A stretch of DNA of 64,000 nucleotides from Pseudomonadales bacterium (GTDB taxonomy: Bacteria; Pseudomonadota; Gammaproteobacteria; Pseudomonadales; Ketobacteraceae). The notes under the pieces are model-generated. The model made no database searches. It was not told the origin of the DNA and saw only the letters and a list, made by a program, of their open reading frames with translations. The stretch spans positions 59,856 to 123,855 of the forward strand of contig NZXG01000008.1 in NCBI GenBank assembly GCA_002701845.1, in the 5' to 3' direction. This document shows, in pieces, positions 55,164 through 63,434 of the stretch (within the stretch, counting starts at the first letter, position 1; each line of letters starts with the position of its first letter). Position numbers and translations under genes: made by a program.

Positions 55164-56051
55164 ATGGCTGAGAGCGCCGAAAAACCTGTAATTTCCGCCA
55201 CCGACCGTTTCAGTTTCACCCTGTTCCTGGCCCTGGTGGTGCACCTTATCCTGCTGTTGGGGGTGTACATCGGGCTACCGGAACGGCAGCCCGCCGCCAC
55301 CTCCCTGGAGGTGATACTGGCCCAGCACCAGAGTGAAACCGAGCCGGAGGAAGCGGACTTTCTGGCCCAGTCCAGCCAGCAGGGCAGCGGTACCGAGGAA
55401 GAAAAACTCAAACCCACCACCGACCAGCGGGCGGACTTCGACGATGCCGTCATCCGGGAGGTGAAGCCGGTACCCCGGGAGGCCAGCCAGCAGCAGGTGG
55501 AGCCCCAGACCCAGGCCCAGGTCAGTACCCGGGTACAGTCTGAGCAAAAGGTGGTCAAAACCCCCACCAGCACACCGGACCGCGAGGTCAAGATTTCCAA
55601 GGAGGAGATGCTGGCCAATCTGAACCGCCAGATCGAAATGGCCAGCTATGAAGCGGCGTTGGAGGCCAAACGCCAGGCCTACGCCAAGCGGCCGAAAAAG
55701 CGGGTGCTGACCTCCGCCAGCACCAAGCGGGCCGCCGACGCGGCCTATCTGGAAGCCTGGCGCCGCAAGATTGAATACATCGGTAATCTGAACTACCCGG
55801 CGGAAGCCAAGCGCCGCAAGATCTATGGCGAGTTGCGCCTGCTGGTGGCCATCAATTCCGACGGCACCCTGCGGGAAATGAAAGTGCTGAAGAGTTCCGG
55901 CCACCGGGTGCTGGATCAGGGGGCCATGCAGATTGTGAAACTGGCGGCGCCATTCTCGGCGTTTCCCCCGGAAATCAAACAGGATACGGATATTCTGGAG
56001 ATCATCCGCACCTGGCGGTTCGGCAAGGGGGATTTCCTGTCCTCATTCTGA
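55164..56051 (+). CDS. tonB: TonB-family energy transducer
   Basis: A 295-residue protein: one membrane helix (about 15-38, FTLFLALVVHLILLLGVYIGL), a long charged periplasmic stretch (Glu/Gln/Pro/Lys rich, about 50-200) and a C-terminal TonB domain with YIGNLNYPAEAKRRKIYGELRLLVAINSDGTL and VLKSSGHRVLDQGAMQIV. In P. aeruginosa the equivalent gene between gshB and yqgE (tonB3) affects twitching motility, which suits its place beside the pil-chp operon. Confidence 0.9.
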   Translation: MAESAEKPVISATDRFSFTLFLALVVHLILLLGVYIGLPERQPAATSLEVILAQHQSETEPEEADFLAQSSQQGSGTEEEKLKPTTDQRADFDDAVIREVKPVPREASQQQVEPQTQAQVSTRVQSEQKVVKTPTSTPDREVKISKEEMLANLNRQIEMASYEAALEAKRQAYAKRPKKRVLTSASTKRAADAAYLEAWRRKIEYIGNLNYPAEAKRRKIYGELRLLVAINSDGTLREMKVLKSSGHRVLDQGAMQIVKLAAPFSAFPPEIKQDTDILEIIRTWRFGKGDFLSSF

Positions 56052-56098
56052 GCGGCGGCAATTGCGACGGGCGGGGGTCGCAGACTGGCAAAAATTCA

Positions 56099-56124
56099 CT
56101 TGAACCCCCGGCCGGAACCCCCAT
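56099..56124 (+). promoter_or_regulatory. Heat-shock (RpoH-type) promoter of yqgE
   Basis: CTTGAA (56099-56104), a 14-bp spacer and CCCCAT (56119-56124) match the sigma32 consensus CTTGAA-N13-17-CCCCAT. Transcription would start near 56131, only a few bases before the yqgE ATG at 56135, giving an almost leaderless mRNA. Confidence 0.55.
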
Positions 56125-56134
56125 ACTTAAGTTC

Positions 56135-56707
56135 ATGAACCAAGCCGCGCCCACCAATTTAAAGCACCACTTTCTGATCGCCATGCCCACCATGGCCGAT
56201 CCCAATTTCGCTCATTCCATCACCTATGTCTGCGAACACAACGAGGAAGGGGCCATGGGGATCGTGGTGAACCGGCCCCTGGACCTGACGGTGGGAGACA
56301 TCCTGGCGCACCTGGAAATCGAGGATTACGATCATCATTACAACGAGGTGGCAGTGATGTGCGGAGGCCCGGTACAGACCGAACGGGGCTTTGTGCTGCA
56401 TCGCTCGGAGCCGGCCCGCTGGGACAACACCCAGCTGATCGAAAGCGACATCTGTCTCACCAGCTCCCGGGACATTCTGCTGGCCATCGCCCATAACGAA
56501 GGGCCCCGTCAACATCTGATCGCCCTGGGCTACGCCGGTTGGGGCGCCGGTCAGCTGGATCAGGAAATGACCCAGAACGCCTGGCTCAGCGTGCCCGCCA
56601 GCGCCCACATCATGTTCGATATTCCCTACGAACAGCGCTGGCAGGCAGCGGCCAATCTACTGGGTATCGACCTGAACCTGCTCTCCGATCAGATCGGCCA
56701 CGCCTGA
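56135..56707 (+). CDS. yqgE: YqgE/AlgH family protein
   Basis: A 190-residue DUF179 protein: HHFLIAMPTMADPNFAHSITYVCEHNEEGAMGIVVNRPLDLTVGDIL (residues 11-57), CGGPVQTERGFVLHR and IALGYAGWGAGQLDQEM. Widely conserved; in Pseudomonas its homologue AlgH influences alginate genes, but the molecular function is unknown. No ribosome site is visible, in line with a near-leaderless transcript. Confidence 0.93.
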   Translation: MNQAAPTNLKHHFLIAMPTMADPNFAHSITYVCEHNEEGAMGIVVNRPLDLTVGDILAHLEIEDYDHHYNEVAVMCGGPVQTERGFVLHRSEPARWDNTQLIESDICLTSSRDILLAIAHNEGPRQHLIALGYAGWGAGQLDQEMTQNAWLSVPASAHIMFDIPYEQRWQAAANLLGIDLNLLSDQIGHA

Positions 56708-56718
56708 GCCCCGACTCC

Positions 56719-57171
56719 ATGGTGGCGTTTCCGGATTCCCCCCAGGTGACCGTCATGGCCTTTGATTTCGGCACCCACAAAATCGGCGTGGCGGTGGGCC
56801 AGTCGATCACCGGCAGTGCCAGCCCCCTGCCGGAGCTGAAGGCCCGGGACGGTCAGCCGGACTGGGATCAGGTGGCCCAACTGCTGGAACAGTGGCAGCC
56901 CGATGCCCTGGTGGTGGGGGTGCCGCTGCTGATGGATGGCAGCGAATACGAGCTCACCCAGCGGGCCCGTAAATTCGGCCAGCGCCTGCATGGCCGCTTT
57001 GGCAAGCCCTGGTTTGCCATGGACGAGCGCCTCAGTTCCTTTGCCGCCCGCCAATGGAACCGGGAATCCGAGGGTAGCCGGCGGCTGGTTGACAGCCTGG
57101 CGGCAAGCCTTATCCTGCAATCCTGGTTTCATGATCAATGGCCCCAATTGAAGAAGGACAACAGCCCATGA
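56719..57171 (+). CDS. yqgF: YqgF/RuvX, Holliday-junction-resolvase-like RNase
   Basis: A 150-residue RNase H-fold protein: [17 protein letters not shown] (first catalytic Asp), [24 protein letters not shown], and [10 protein letters not shown] near the C-terminus. YqgF processes the 5' end of pre-16S rRNA and is also linked to transcription termination. The start at 56719 was chosen for normal family length; a longer frame lies inside yqgE. It overlaps pyrR by 4 bp. Confidence 0.92.
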   Translation: MVAFPDSPQVTVMAFDFGTHKIGVAVGQSITGSASPLPELKARDGQPDWDQVAQLLEQWQPDALVVGVPLLMDGSEYELTQRARKFGQRLHGRFGKPWFAMDERLSSFAARQWNRESEGSRRLVDSLAASLILQSWFHDQWPQLKKDNSP

Positions 57172-57674
57172 CCATGCCGGACGTGGCCCCGCTGCTGGAC
57201 AGCATGGCCCGCGCAATTGAGTCCCGACTGGCGCCGCGCTTCCCGCAGGCTCCCGCCATGGTGGGCATCCATACCGGCGGCGCCTGGCTGGCCCGGCAGC
57301 TGCACCGGCAACTGGGGTTGCAACAGCCCCTGGGGCTGATGGACATATCCTTTTATCGGGACGACTTTCAGGGCAAGGGCCTGCACCCCCAGGTCAAACC
57401 CTCCAACCTGCCGTTCAACGTGGAGGGGCAGCACATCATTCTGGTGGACGATGTGATCATGAGCGGACGCACCGTTCGTGCCGCCCTCAACGAACTGTTC
57501 GATTACGGTCGGCCGGATATGGTGTCACTGGTGGCGCTGGTGGATCTGCCCCGGCGGGAACTGCCCATTCAGCCCGATGTCATTGGTATAACCATGGATT
57601 TGCAACCCCAACAAAGGATAAAATTAACGGGCCCGGATCCGCTGACCCTGACCCTGATCGAACCCAGCCCATGA
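57168..57674 (+). CDS. pyrR: PyrR, PRPP-binding pyrimidine operon regulator/UPRTase
   Basis: A 168-residue phosphoribosyltransferase-fold protein with the PRPP loop [18 protein letters not shown] near residues 95-112, plus [13 protein letters not shown] and DISFYRDDF. In Gram-positives PyrR is an RNA-binding attenuator; in Pseudomonas-like operons pyrR-pyrB-pyrC' it is linked to control of pyr genes by a less clear mechanism. Overlaps yqgF and pyrB by 4 bp each. Confidence 0.93.
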   Translation: MTMPDVAPLLDSMARAIESRLAPRFPQAPAMVGIHTGGAWLARQLHRQLGLQQPLGLMDISFYRDDFQGKGLHPQVKPSNLPFNVEGQHIILVDDVIMSGRTVRAALNELFDYGRPDMVSLVALVDLPRRELPIQPDVIGITMDLQPQQRIKLTGPDPLTLTLIEPSP

Positions 57675-58669
57675 CACCAAGCACACCGCCACACCGCCTG
57701 CAACTGAACCCCCGGGGTCGATTGCAGCACTTTCTCACCACCGAAGGCTTAAGTACTGAACTGCTCACCGAAATTCTGGATACCGCCGACTCCTTCGTCA
57801 GCGTGGGCAAGCAGGCGGTGAAAAAGGTCCCCCTGTTGCGGGGCAAGACCGTAGTGAATCTGTTTTTCGAGGCCAGTACCCGCACCCGCACCACCTTCGA
57901 GCTGGCGGCCAAGCGGCTGTCGGCGGACGTGCTCAATATTGATATCAGCACCTCCGCCACCGCCAAGGGCGAGTCACTGATGGACATGCTGTGGAATCTG
58001 GAGGCCATGGATTCCGATATGTTCGTGGTGCGGCACCAGGCCTCCGGCGCCCCCCACTTTATCGCCGAACACGTGACCCCCACGGTGGCGGTGATCAATG
58101 CCGGTGACGGCCGCCATGCCCACCCCACCCAGGCCATGCTGGACATGTACACCATCCGCCGCCACAAAGGAGCCTTTCCCCAGCTCAAAGTGGCCATCGT
58201 CGGTGATGTCCTGCACTCCCGGGTGGCCCGCTCCCAGGTCCATGCCCTGCGCGGTCTGAACGTGGGGGAGGTGCGGGTGATCGGCCCCAAAACCCTGATT
58301 CCCCATGACTTCGCCGATCTGGGGGCAACCCTCCACTACGACATGGCCCAGGGCCTGAAAGACGTGGACGTGGTGATCATGCTGCGGCTGCAACGGGAGC
58401 GGATGGAGTCGGCGCTGCTGCCCAGCGAATCGGAGTTTTACCGGCTCTACGGTCTGACCCAGGAAAAGCTGGCCTTCGCCAAGCCCGACGCCATCGTGAT
58501 GCACCCCGGCCCCATCAATCGCGGGGTGGAGATTGAATCCTCGGTGGCGGACTCCCCCCGGTCGGTGATACTGCAGCAGGTCAACTACGGCATTGCCGTG
58601 CGCATGGCGGTGCTGTCCATGGCCATGAGCGGCCAGAATGAAATGCAGACAGTCACGGGGGAGCAGTGA
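57671..58669 (+). CDS. pyrB: PyrB, aspartate carbamoyltransferase catalytic subunit
   Basis: A 332-residue ATCase: carbamoyl-phosphate loop [19 protein letters not shown] near 60-80, [39 protein letters not shown] and the C-terminal [11 protein letters not shown]. The N-terminal extension ([16 protein letters not shown]) is typical of class A ATCases that assemble with an inactive dihydroorotase partner. It overlaps pyrR by 4 bp and pyrC' by 1. Confidence 0.96.
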   Translation: MTPSTPPHRLQLNPRGRLQHFLTTEGLSTELLTEILDTADSFVSVGKQAVKKVPLLRGKTVVNLFFEASTRTRTTFELAAKRLSADVLNIDISTSATAKGESLMDMLWNLEAMDSDMFVVRHQASGAPHFIAEHVTPTVAVINAGDGRHAHPTQAMLDMYTIRRHKGAFPQLKVAIVGDVLHSRVARSQVHALRGLNVGEVRVIGPKTLIPHDFADLGATLHYDMAQGLKDVDVVIMLRLQRERMESALLPSESEFYRLYGLTQEKLAFAKPDAIVMHPGPINRGVEIESSVADSPRSVILQQVNYGIAVRMAVLSMAMSGQNEMQTVTGEQ

Positions 58670-59976
58670 TGATGGATTTCTCCCGCCCCCATTTCAACCA
58701 GCGCATCCTGATCCGCAACGGTCGGGTCATCGACCCGATGCAGGTACTGGATCAGGTGGCGGACGTCTATATCGCCGATGGCCTGATCGCCGGTATCGGC
58801 CAGGAGCCACTGGGCTTCCGTGCCGATTTTGAATTTGACGCCAAGGGCATGCTGGTGATCCCCGGCGCGGTGGATCTCTGTGCCCGGGTGCGGGAGCCCG
58901 GCGAAAGCCAGAAGGGCTCCATTCACAGCGAAACCCATGCCGCCGCCGCCGCAGGCATCACCCACCTGTGCTGCCTGCCGGACACCAATCCCATCATCGA
59001 CACCCGGGCGGTGGCGGTGCTGATTCAGGAACGGGCCTATCAGTCCGGCTACGCCCACGTGATGCCCATCGGCGCTATGACCCGGGGCCTGGAGGGCCAC
59101 CAGCTGGCGGAGATGCACGCCCTGCGGGAGGCGGGCTGCGTGGGGGTATCCCAGCTGCGACGCCCGCTGAAAAGCAGCCAGGTACTGCTGCGCTGCCTGG
59201 AATACGCCAGCACCTTTGATCTGATCGTTTTTTTTCAGAGCGAGGAGCAGTCTTTGTGCCCCGCCGGCGGCGTTCACGCCGGTCCCACCGCCACCCGCCT
59301 GGGGCTGCCGGGCATACCTGAATGCGCCGAAACCATTGCCCTGGCGCGGGATCTGATGCTGGTGGAGTACACCGGTGTCAGGGCTCATTTTGGCCAGATC
59401 TCCTGTGCCGCCAGCGTGGAGCTGATCGCCACCGCCCAGGCCCGGGGGCTGCCGGTGACCGCCGACGTGGCGGTGCATCAGTTGTATCTCACGGACACCA
59501 TGGTGGACGGCTTTAACAGCCATTTTCATGTGCGGCCTCCGGCCCGCACCGAGGCCGACCGCCAGGCGCTCATCGACGGGGTCAAAAGCGGGGTGATCTC
59601 AGTGCTTTGCTCCGATCATCAGCCCCATGAAGCCGCCGCCAAGTCGCAGCCGTTCTCCGACACCGCCAGCGGCCTCTCCGCCTTTTCCCATTTCCTGCCC
59701 CTCAGCTATGAACTGGTGCACAACGGCCTGCTCACTGAGTCCGAGTGGGTGCAGCGCATCGCCATGAACCCGGCGCACCTGATCAACCTGGATGCCGGCC
59801 ATCTGGGCCAGGGCAGCAATGCCAACCTTTGCGTGTTTGACCCCAACGCCCGCTGGCGGCTGGAGCCGGACAGCATCCTCTCCGCCGGCAAAAACACCCC
59901 GTTTCTTGGCCGTGAACTGCAGGGCCGGGTGCAGCTCACCCTGCGGGACGGCACCATGAGCTATCGCCTGGGCTGA
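58669..59976 (+). CDS. pyrC': PyrC', inactive dihydroorotase-like partner of ATCase
   Basis: A 435-residue amidohydrolase-fold protein. In active dihydroorotases the first strand carries the zinc-binding H-x-H; here the motif reads VDLCARVREPG, with both His replaced, and the DHQPHEAAAK segment keeps only part of the later ligands. This is the signature of the pseudo-dihydroorotase (PyrX/PyrC') required to build the pyrB dodecamer in Pseudomonas. A functional pyrC must exist elsewhere. The start overlaps the pyrB stop (TGATG). Confidence 0.9.
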   Translation: MMDFSRPHFNQRILIRNGRVIDPMQVLDQVADVYIADGLIAGIGQEPLGFRADFEFDAKGMLVIPGAVDLCARVREPGESQKGSIHSETHAAAAAGITHLCCLPDTNPIIDTRAVAVLIQERAYQSGYAHVMPIGAMTRGLEGHQLAEMHALREAGCVGVSQLRRPLKSSQVLLRCLEYASTFDLIVFFQSEEQSLCPAGGVHAGPTATRLGLPGIPECAETIALARDLMLVEYTGVRAHFGQISCAASVELIATAQARGLPVTADVAVHQLYLTDTMVDGFNSHFHVRPPARTEADRQALIDGVKSGVISVLCSDHQPHEAAAKSQPFSDTASGLSAFSHFLPLSYELVHNGLLTESEWVQRIAMNPAHLINLDAGHLGQGSNANLCVFDPNARWRLEPDSILSAGKNTPFLGRELQGRVQLTLRDGTMSYRLG

Positions 59977-60089
59977 GCCGGCGCATTGCGCTGATAACCG
60001 TTTTATGGAACCATTTCCACAGCGCACTGGGAAAGTGGGACCAGTGGGTTGCTGACCGGCAGGGCAGCAGGGGAATCGCCACCAGGAAC

Positions 60090-60125
60090 TTGCAGTACAT
60101 ATTGCAGTACGCATTGCAGTACGTA
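60090..60125. repeat. Three 12-bp tandem repeats
   Basis: TTGCAGTACATA, TTGCAGTACGCA and TTGCAGTACGTA run head to tail 20 bp before the truncated membrane-protein gene at 60146. Purpose unknown; possibly a regulatory site or slippage product. Confidence 0.7.
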
Positions 60126-60145
60126 AGGGACTTACGTCAGGGATT

Positions 60146-60382
60146 ATGAACCAACAGATCCGTCTACCGCTGGCGGGGGCGGCGCTGCTGATACTGGCGC
60201 TGGGCTGGCAGGTCAGCGTCATATTGCAACTCAATCAGGGCATTTTCACCTACACTCTGGACGATCCTTATATCCATCTGGCGCTGGCGGAAAACATCGC
60301 AGCCGGCCGGCTGATTAAAGCTCAACCAGTGCCGACGAGCTGCCGGAACGGGGCGCGAAACGCGGACACCCGCCGCACCTGA
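60146..60382 (+). pseudogene. Truncated polytopic membrane protein (5' end only)
   Basis: A start with ribosome site (CAGGGA) leads into one membrane helix (LPLAGAALLILALGWQV) and the sequence FTYTLDDPYIHLALAENIAAG, typical of the first extracytoplasmic loop of large GT39/GT87-like glycosyltransferases or related membrane proteins. After about residue 56 the likeness stops and the frame runs 20 codons into IS66-derived DNA. A protein of several hundred residues was evidently cut off by insertion. Confidence 0.65.
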
Positions 60383-60711
60383 AAGTCTATCTGGGGGTCA
60401 AGCCGGTGGACATACGTAAATCTTTCGAAGGTTTGAGTGCCTGGATACACAACCAGCTAAAACAGAATCCCATGGCACCCGTGCTGTTTGTGTTCCGTAA
60501 TAAGCGAGCAGATCGCATCAAGTGTTTGTACTGGGATCGTAACGGATTTGCGCTCTGGTATAAACGCCTGAAAAAAGGCACCTTCAAAGGGCCAAGAGGC
60601 GGCGAACAGGAGCTGTTTATCACCCCACAAGAAGTAAATTTACTGATCGATGGTGCTGATATCAGCAAGTTAAAGCGCTTACGCTCACTGTCGTTCAGTG
60701 ATGAATTTTAA
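60373..60711 (+). pseudogene. tnpB: IS66 family TnpB (IS66 Orf2), N-terminally truncated
   Basis: HLKVYLGVKPVDIRKSFEGLS, LFVFRNKRADRIKCLYWDRNGFALWYKRL and KGTFKGP identify IS66 TnpB, an accessory protein of IS66 transposition. The reading is intact for about 112 residues to the stop at 60711 but lacks the normal upstream start; the frame runs into the junction with the truncated membrane-protein gene. Remnant, probably inactive. Confidence 0.82.
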
Positions 60712-60888
60712 GTCCCCGTTGATCATTGGTGGCATAAATCCAGATACGGTATTTCAGAGTGATTTTGCGTAAGAGATCGGTATTCTTCATCGGCAGGATG
60801 GTGTCATCAGTGAAGACATGACCACGATCCACGACGGCTTGTTTCAAGGATTGATAAGGGGCATCCAGGGCTTCTGTGTTACCTTTTA
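60712..60888 (-). pseudogene. IS66 transposase (TnpC) fragment, inverted
   Basis: The minus strand encodes about 58 residues resembling the IS66 transposase core: SLKQAVVDRGHVFTDDTILP with the DDT catalytic-strand motif, then a Lys/Arg-rich turn and YRIWIYATND. It is oriented against the adjacent tnpB, so it is not from the same intact copy. No start or stop of its own. Confidence 0.5.
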
Positions 60889-61043
60889 TGTGTTTTGATT
60901 TCAGGTTTAGTCACCATCTATCAAAACCGGTAACCCTCACTTTTTCAAGTGAAAGTGTCAGATTTAGTCTGAACTAATACAATTAATAAATAATTTGGCT
61001 TGTGGGTAAATGGCTTTTCGAATGCCAGTTTTCTTACAGGCTC
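60889..61043. other. AT-rich spacer before toxin-antitoxin module
   Basis: No gene found. It contains the hairpin TCACTT/AAGTGA (60950-60965) and a small stem TGGC/GCCA (61010-61026) upstream of a GTTAGGG sequence (61044-61050) that could be a degenerate attC end. Confidence 0.3.
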
Positions 61044-61044
61044 G

Positions 61045-61455
61045 TTAGGGCAGCGCCGCCAAATAACTTTTTGCGTTCATTGCAATATCTGGGAATGATG
61101 CAATTAGCTTCTTATCGGCTGTTACTAGTTTTGAATTCAGTGATTTTGCAATTGATATAAACTCGCAGTCATAAGCAGAGCAACCAGACTCTTTTGCAAG
61201 CGTTATTACAGATATTGAGTTCACGCTGTACTCGTTGCCAGAGAGATGCATCTCCGCCTGTGCCTGCATTTGTAGTGCTGTATCCAGATTTATTTGGTTT
61301 TTTCTAATGTATAGTGCCAGGATGTTTCTGAACTCGCTGCGCCAAAGTAAGGGGGCGACCCAATGTGGATCTTCTTGCAGCAGCGCCTCGACGTCTGTGG
61401 TGTAGTCTGTTGGGAGGTATAAATAGGCTATTGTATTTGTATCCACAACAATCAT
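61045..61455 (-). CDS. PIN-domain toxin (VapC/FitB-like)
   Basis: A 136-residue PIN-domain ribonuclease: first Asp in MIVVDTNTIAYLY, Glu in LLWRSEFRNILALYI near 41, Asp in YDCEFISIAKSL near 97 and the final VTADKKLIASFP near 115 hold the acidic metal site. It is the toxin of a VapBC/FitAB-type pair; its start overlaps the antitoxin stop by 4 bp. Its stop codon lies in the GTTAGGG sequence at 61044, a possible cassette boundary. DNA is AT-richer than the core genome. Confidence 0.85.
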   Translation of the reverse strand: MIVVDTNTIAYLYLPTDYTTDVEALLQEDPHWVAPLLWRSEFRNILALYIRKNQINLDTALQMQAQAEMHLSGNEYSVNSISVITLAKESGCSAYDCEFISIAKSLNSKLVTADKKLIASFPDIAMNAKSYLAALP

Positions 61456-61694
61456 GCGCGACCTTCACGCTTAGCGGCGTCGATTTCGTCACTATCAATA
61501 GTATCGGCCATTACTCTTGCCCTAAGTAACTTAGCTGAATCCCTTAAATCGGTTGCAGAAAGCTTATTAGGCAATAAAGTCTTTTCTAAACAATAAATTA
61601 GCTCGCTATTAATGCTTCTGTGGTGCGCATTTGCTGCTTGTTTTAGGTGCTCATACAGTTCATCAGGTATATTCTTAATGGTTAAAGAAGCCAT
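61452..61694 (-). CDS. Arc/FitA-type antitoxin
   Basis: An 80-residue ribbon-helix-helix antitoxin: MASLTIKNIPDELYEHLKQA, HHRSINSELIYCLEKTL, then an acidic C-terminal tail (TIDSDEIDAAKREGRA) that would wrap the PIN toxin. The ATG at 61694 is preferred because FitA proteins begin MASLTI; another ATG lies 8 codons upstream. It is translated before, and coupled to, the toxin. Confidence 0.85.
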   Translation of the reverse strand: MASLTIKNIPDELYEHLKQAANAHHRSINSELIYCLEKTLLPNKLSATDLRDSAKLLRARVMADTIDSDEIDAAKREGRA

Positions 61695-61760
61695 AGGTTC
61701 CACCAAAACGGTTGCCATATGGTTTCATTATGGTTTTTCGTGGTCTGGGTGTCAATATTG

Positions 61761-61874
61761 CCCTAACAATTCGCAGCACACCGGACCCAGTTACGCCGCG
61801 CCAATATGTGGCCGCTTCGCTTTTTACCACATATTGGCACGTCGCAACTGGTCCGGTGTGCAAGGCGTTTATAC
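61761..61874 (+). repeat. attC-like recombination site 1
   Basis: CCCTAACAATTCG at the left and AAGGCGTTTATAC at the right bracket a long inverted repeat: GCACACCGGACC-C-AGTT (from 61776) pairs with AACTGGTCCGGTGTGC (to 61861) leaving one unpaired C, and GCCAATATGTGG (61800-61811) pairs with CCACATATTGGC (61827-61838). Cassette attC sites show this build: TAACAA and GCGTT ends, palindromic arms and an extrahelical base. The core GTTTATA is not an exact GTTRRRY. Confidence 0.58.
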
Positions 61875-61888
61875 GTAAAGGTAGTGTT

Positions 61889-62533
61889 ATGGCCGATACA
61901 CGTTGGTACGATAAATTTGCGCCGCTCTACAATGTCGGAACCTTCGGTGATTTGTTTTATCGGCGGGCGCGGCAAAAGGCAATTGATGAACTCGACCTTT
62001 CACCGGGCTCGACGGTGCTGGATATTTTTTGTGGCACTGGAGTAGATTTTGCTCGTCTGCATCAAGAAATCGGCATCCAAGGGTGCATACTTGCGGTGGA
62101 TGGATCGGAGGGTATGCTGAAAGAGGCCAAGGCGCGCAGCGGCAAGCTCGAAATCGATGATAATTGCATCGTATTTCTTGAAGCGGATTTATCTCGAAAT
62201 AGTGGTATCGAAAAAATTGTGAGCCAAATACATGAAAAACAGCCTCACCAAGTGTTGTTTTCGCTTGGGCTTACATGCCTTGAAAACTGGCAAGATTTCA
62301 CATCAGAGATTATTTCTGCCGTTCAGCCAGGCACGCGCCTTGCGATTATGGACGTCTATAGTAAGCGTTTGACTTTAGGCGCACGGTTCATCAACTGGAT
62401 TGGTGCTGCTGATTGCCCACGAACTGTTTGGAGCGCTCTGGAAAAGAATTGTCACTCTTTCCAGTGGTTTGAATTTCGGCCTTTTAAGGTGCTTGATGTC
62501 TCGGTATTTGTGGCGAGTGGCACTAAGCCGTGA
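61889..62533 (+). CDS. Class I SAM-dependent methyltransferase (cassette gene)
   Basis: A 214-residue methyltransferase: WYDKFAPLYN opening, motif I VLDIFCGTGVDFARLHQ, acidic end of motif II in ILAVDGSEGMLKEAKA, and motif IV-like VLFSLGLTCLENWQDF. It resembles UbiE/class I small-molecule methyltransferases; substrate unknown. It starts 22 bp after attC-like site 1 and ends 7 bp before attC-like site 2, the layout of a mobile gene cassette. AT-richer than the backbone. Confidence 0.78.
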   Translation: MADTRWYDKFAPLYNVGTFGDLFYRRARQKAIDELDLSPGSTVLDIFCGTGVDFARLHQEIGIQGCILAVDGSEGMLKEAKARSGKLEIDDNCIVFLEADLSRNSGIEKIVSQIHEKQPHQVLFSLGLTCLENWQDFTSEIISAVQPGTRLAIMDVYSKRLTLGARFINWIGAADCPRTVWSALEKNCHSFQWFEFRPFKVLDVSVFVASGTKP

Positions 62534-62540
62534 GCCGTAT

Positions 62541-62615
62541 AGCCAAGGGCTTGCAGCTGGCCGCTTTTCCGGCGCGATGCGCCTTCAAATCGGCCGCTGA
62601 GCCCGGGCGTTAACC
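62541..62615 (+). repeat. attC-like recombination site 2
   Basis: GGGCT-TG-CAGC-T-GGCCG (62547-62563) pairs with CGGCC-GCTG-AGCCC (62591-62604), leaving the extrahelical TG and T that polarise attC folding. The inner stem is GGCGC/GCGCC (62571-62583) and the right end reads GGGCGTTAACC. The left TAGCC end is degenerate. Immediately after the methyltransferase stop. Confidence 0.66.
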
Positions 62616-62831
62616 GTCAAAATGCTCGTCCAATTTATCTAAAATATCTAAGCCTCTTTGACGGTCACCAATTGCGGCTAGAGCCCGAAATCGGACCTCG
62701 CTATCAAACTCTGACAGCGCTTGAGTAGCCAGGTCTTCCATCAGTTTGTTGATGCTGATTTTTTTATGAGCTGCCAAGGCTTTCAATCGCTCGTGTTTGT
62801 CGTCCGGTAATCTGACAGTTAGAGTTGCCAT
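62610..62831 (-). CDS. Ribbon-helix-helix antitoxin-like protein
   Basis: A 73-residue protein with MATLTVRLPDDKHERLKALAA and KKISINKLMEDLATQAL, a CopG/Arc-type ribbon-helix-helix, and a C-terminal extension with RQRGLDILDKLDEHFDG. It follows a PIN-toxin gene remnant with a TAATG overlap, so it was the antitoxin of a toxin-first module. Its stop codon lies in the GTTAACC core of attC-like site 2. Confidence 0.75.
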   Translation of the reverse strand: MATLTVRLPDDKHERLKALAAHKKISINKLMEDLATQALSEFDSEVRFRALAAIGDRQRGLDILDKLDEHFDG

Positions 62832-62998
62832 TATGATTCACCTTTCAATAACTGTTCTGGTTTCAGAATCTGCAGCCCTGGAAACCTAAGCTCTGCGTTT
62901 AGTAAGTCTTTGGTGTTGTTGGTGATAATCAGGTCGCAGTTTCCGGCAAGAGCAAGTTCAATTAGGAAATTACCCCCTTCGTCTTTGAGGTTTGGCCT
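62831..62998 (-). pseudogene. PIN-domain toxin remnant (C-terminal 55 residues)
   Basis: The minus strand reads RPNLKDEGGNFLIELALAG, then CDLIITNNTKDLLNAELRFP and LQILKPEQLLKGES, the C-terminal part of a COG2402-type PIN toxin (RPNLKDEA-N---ELA and T-N--DF motifs). The N-terminal half with the first catalytic Asp has been lost at the junction with an IS3 transposase fragment at about 63000. Probably inactive, leaving the antitoxin alone. Confidence 0.78.
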
Positions 62999-63000
62999 CA

Positions 63001-63434
63001 TCGGAGAATGGCGCTATCTGGCGGTAGTTCTCGACCTGTTTAGCAGGAAGGTCATAGGTTGGGCTTTGGGCAAGCGCAAATCGGTCAGGTTGACGATAAA
63101 GGCGCTAAGGCGGGCAGTGAAGCGTCGAGGGCGGCACCCTGGACTGATTTTTCACTCAGATCGAGGAATTGAGTATGGGGCATTTGAATATCGGGAATTG
63201 CTGGATACCTTTGGCATTCAGCAAAGCATGAACCGGATTGGGGTGATGAATGATAACGTGCATATTGAATCATTCTTCCATCAGTTCAAGACCGAGCGAG
63301 CAAAGACGAAGGAGTTCACCTCGGATTGGACATTGCGCAGGATGATACAGTTGTACATGAAGTGGTAAAACGAAATTCGGTAACATTCCTAAATTGATTA
63401 TTTATCACCAGTAGAGTATGAGTGTAGCATTTGA
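63001..63434 (+). pseudogene. IS3-family transposase (OrfB) fragment with three stops
   Basis: The plus strand encodes an integrase core from GEWRYLAVVLDLFSRKVIGWAL through IFHSDRGIEYGAFEYRELL and SFFHQFKTERAK, carrying two of the DDE residues (D in VLDLF, second D in HSDRG) and the final E (HIESFF). After YMKW the conserved end continues as NEIR, HS and IDYLSPVEYE but is broken by TAA codons at 63366, 63381 and 63390. The 5' part is missing. The fragment interrupts the PIN toxin gene. Confidence 0.85.
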
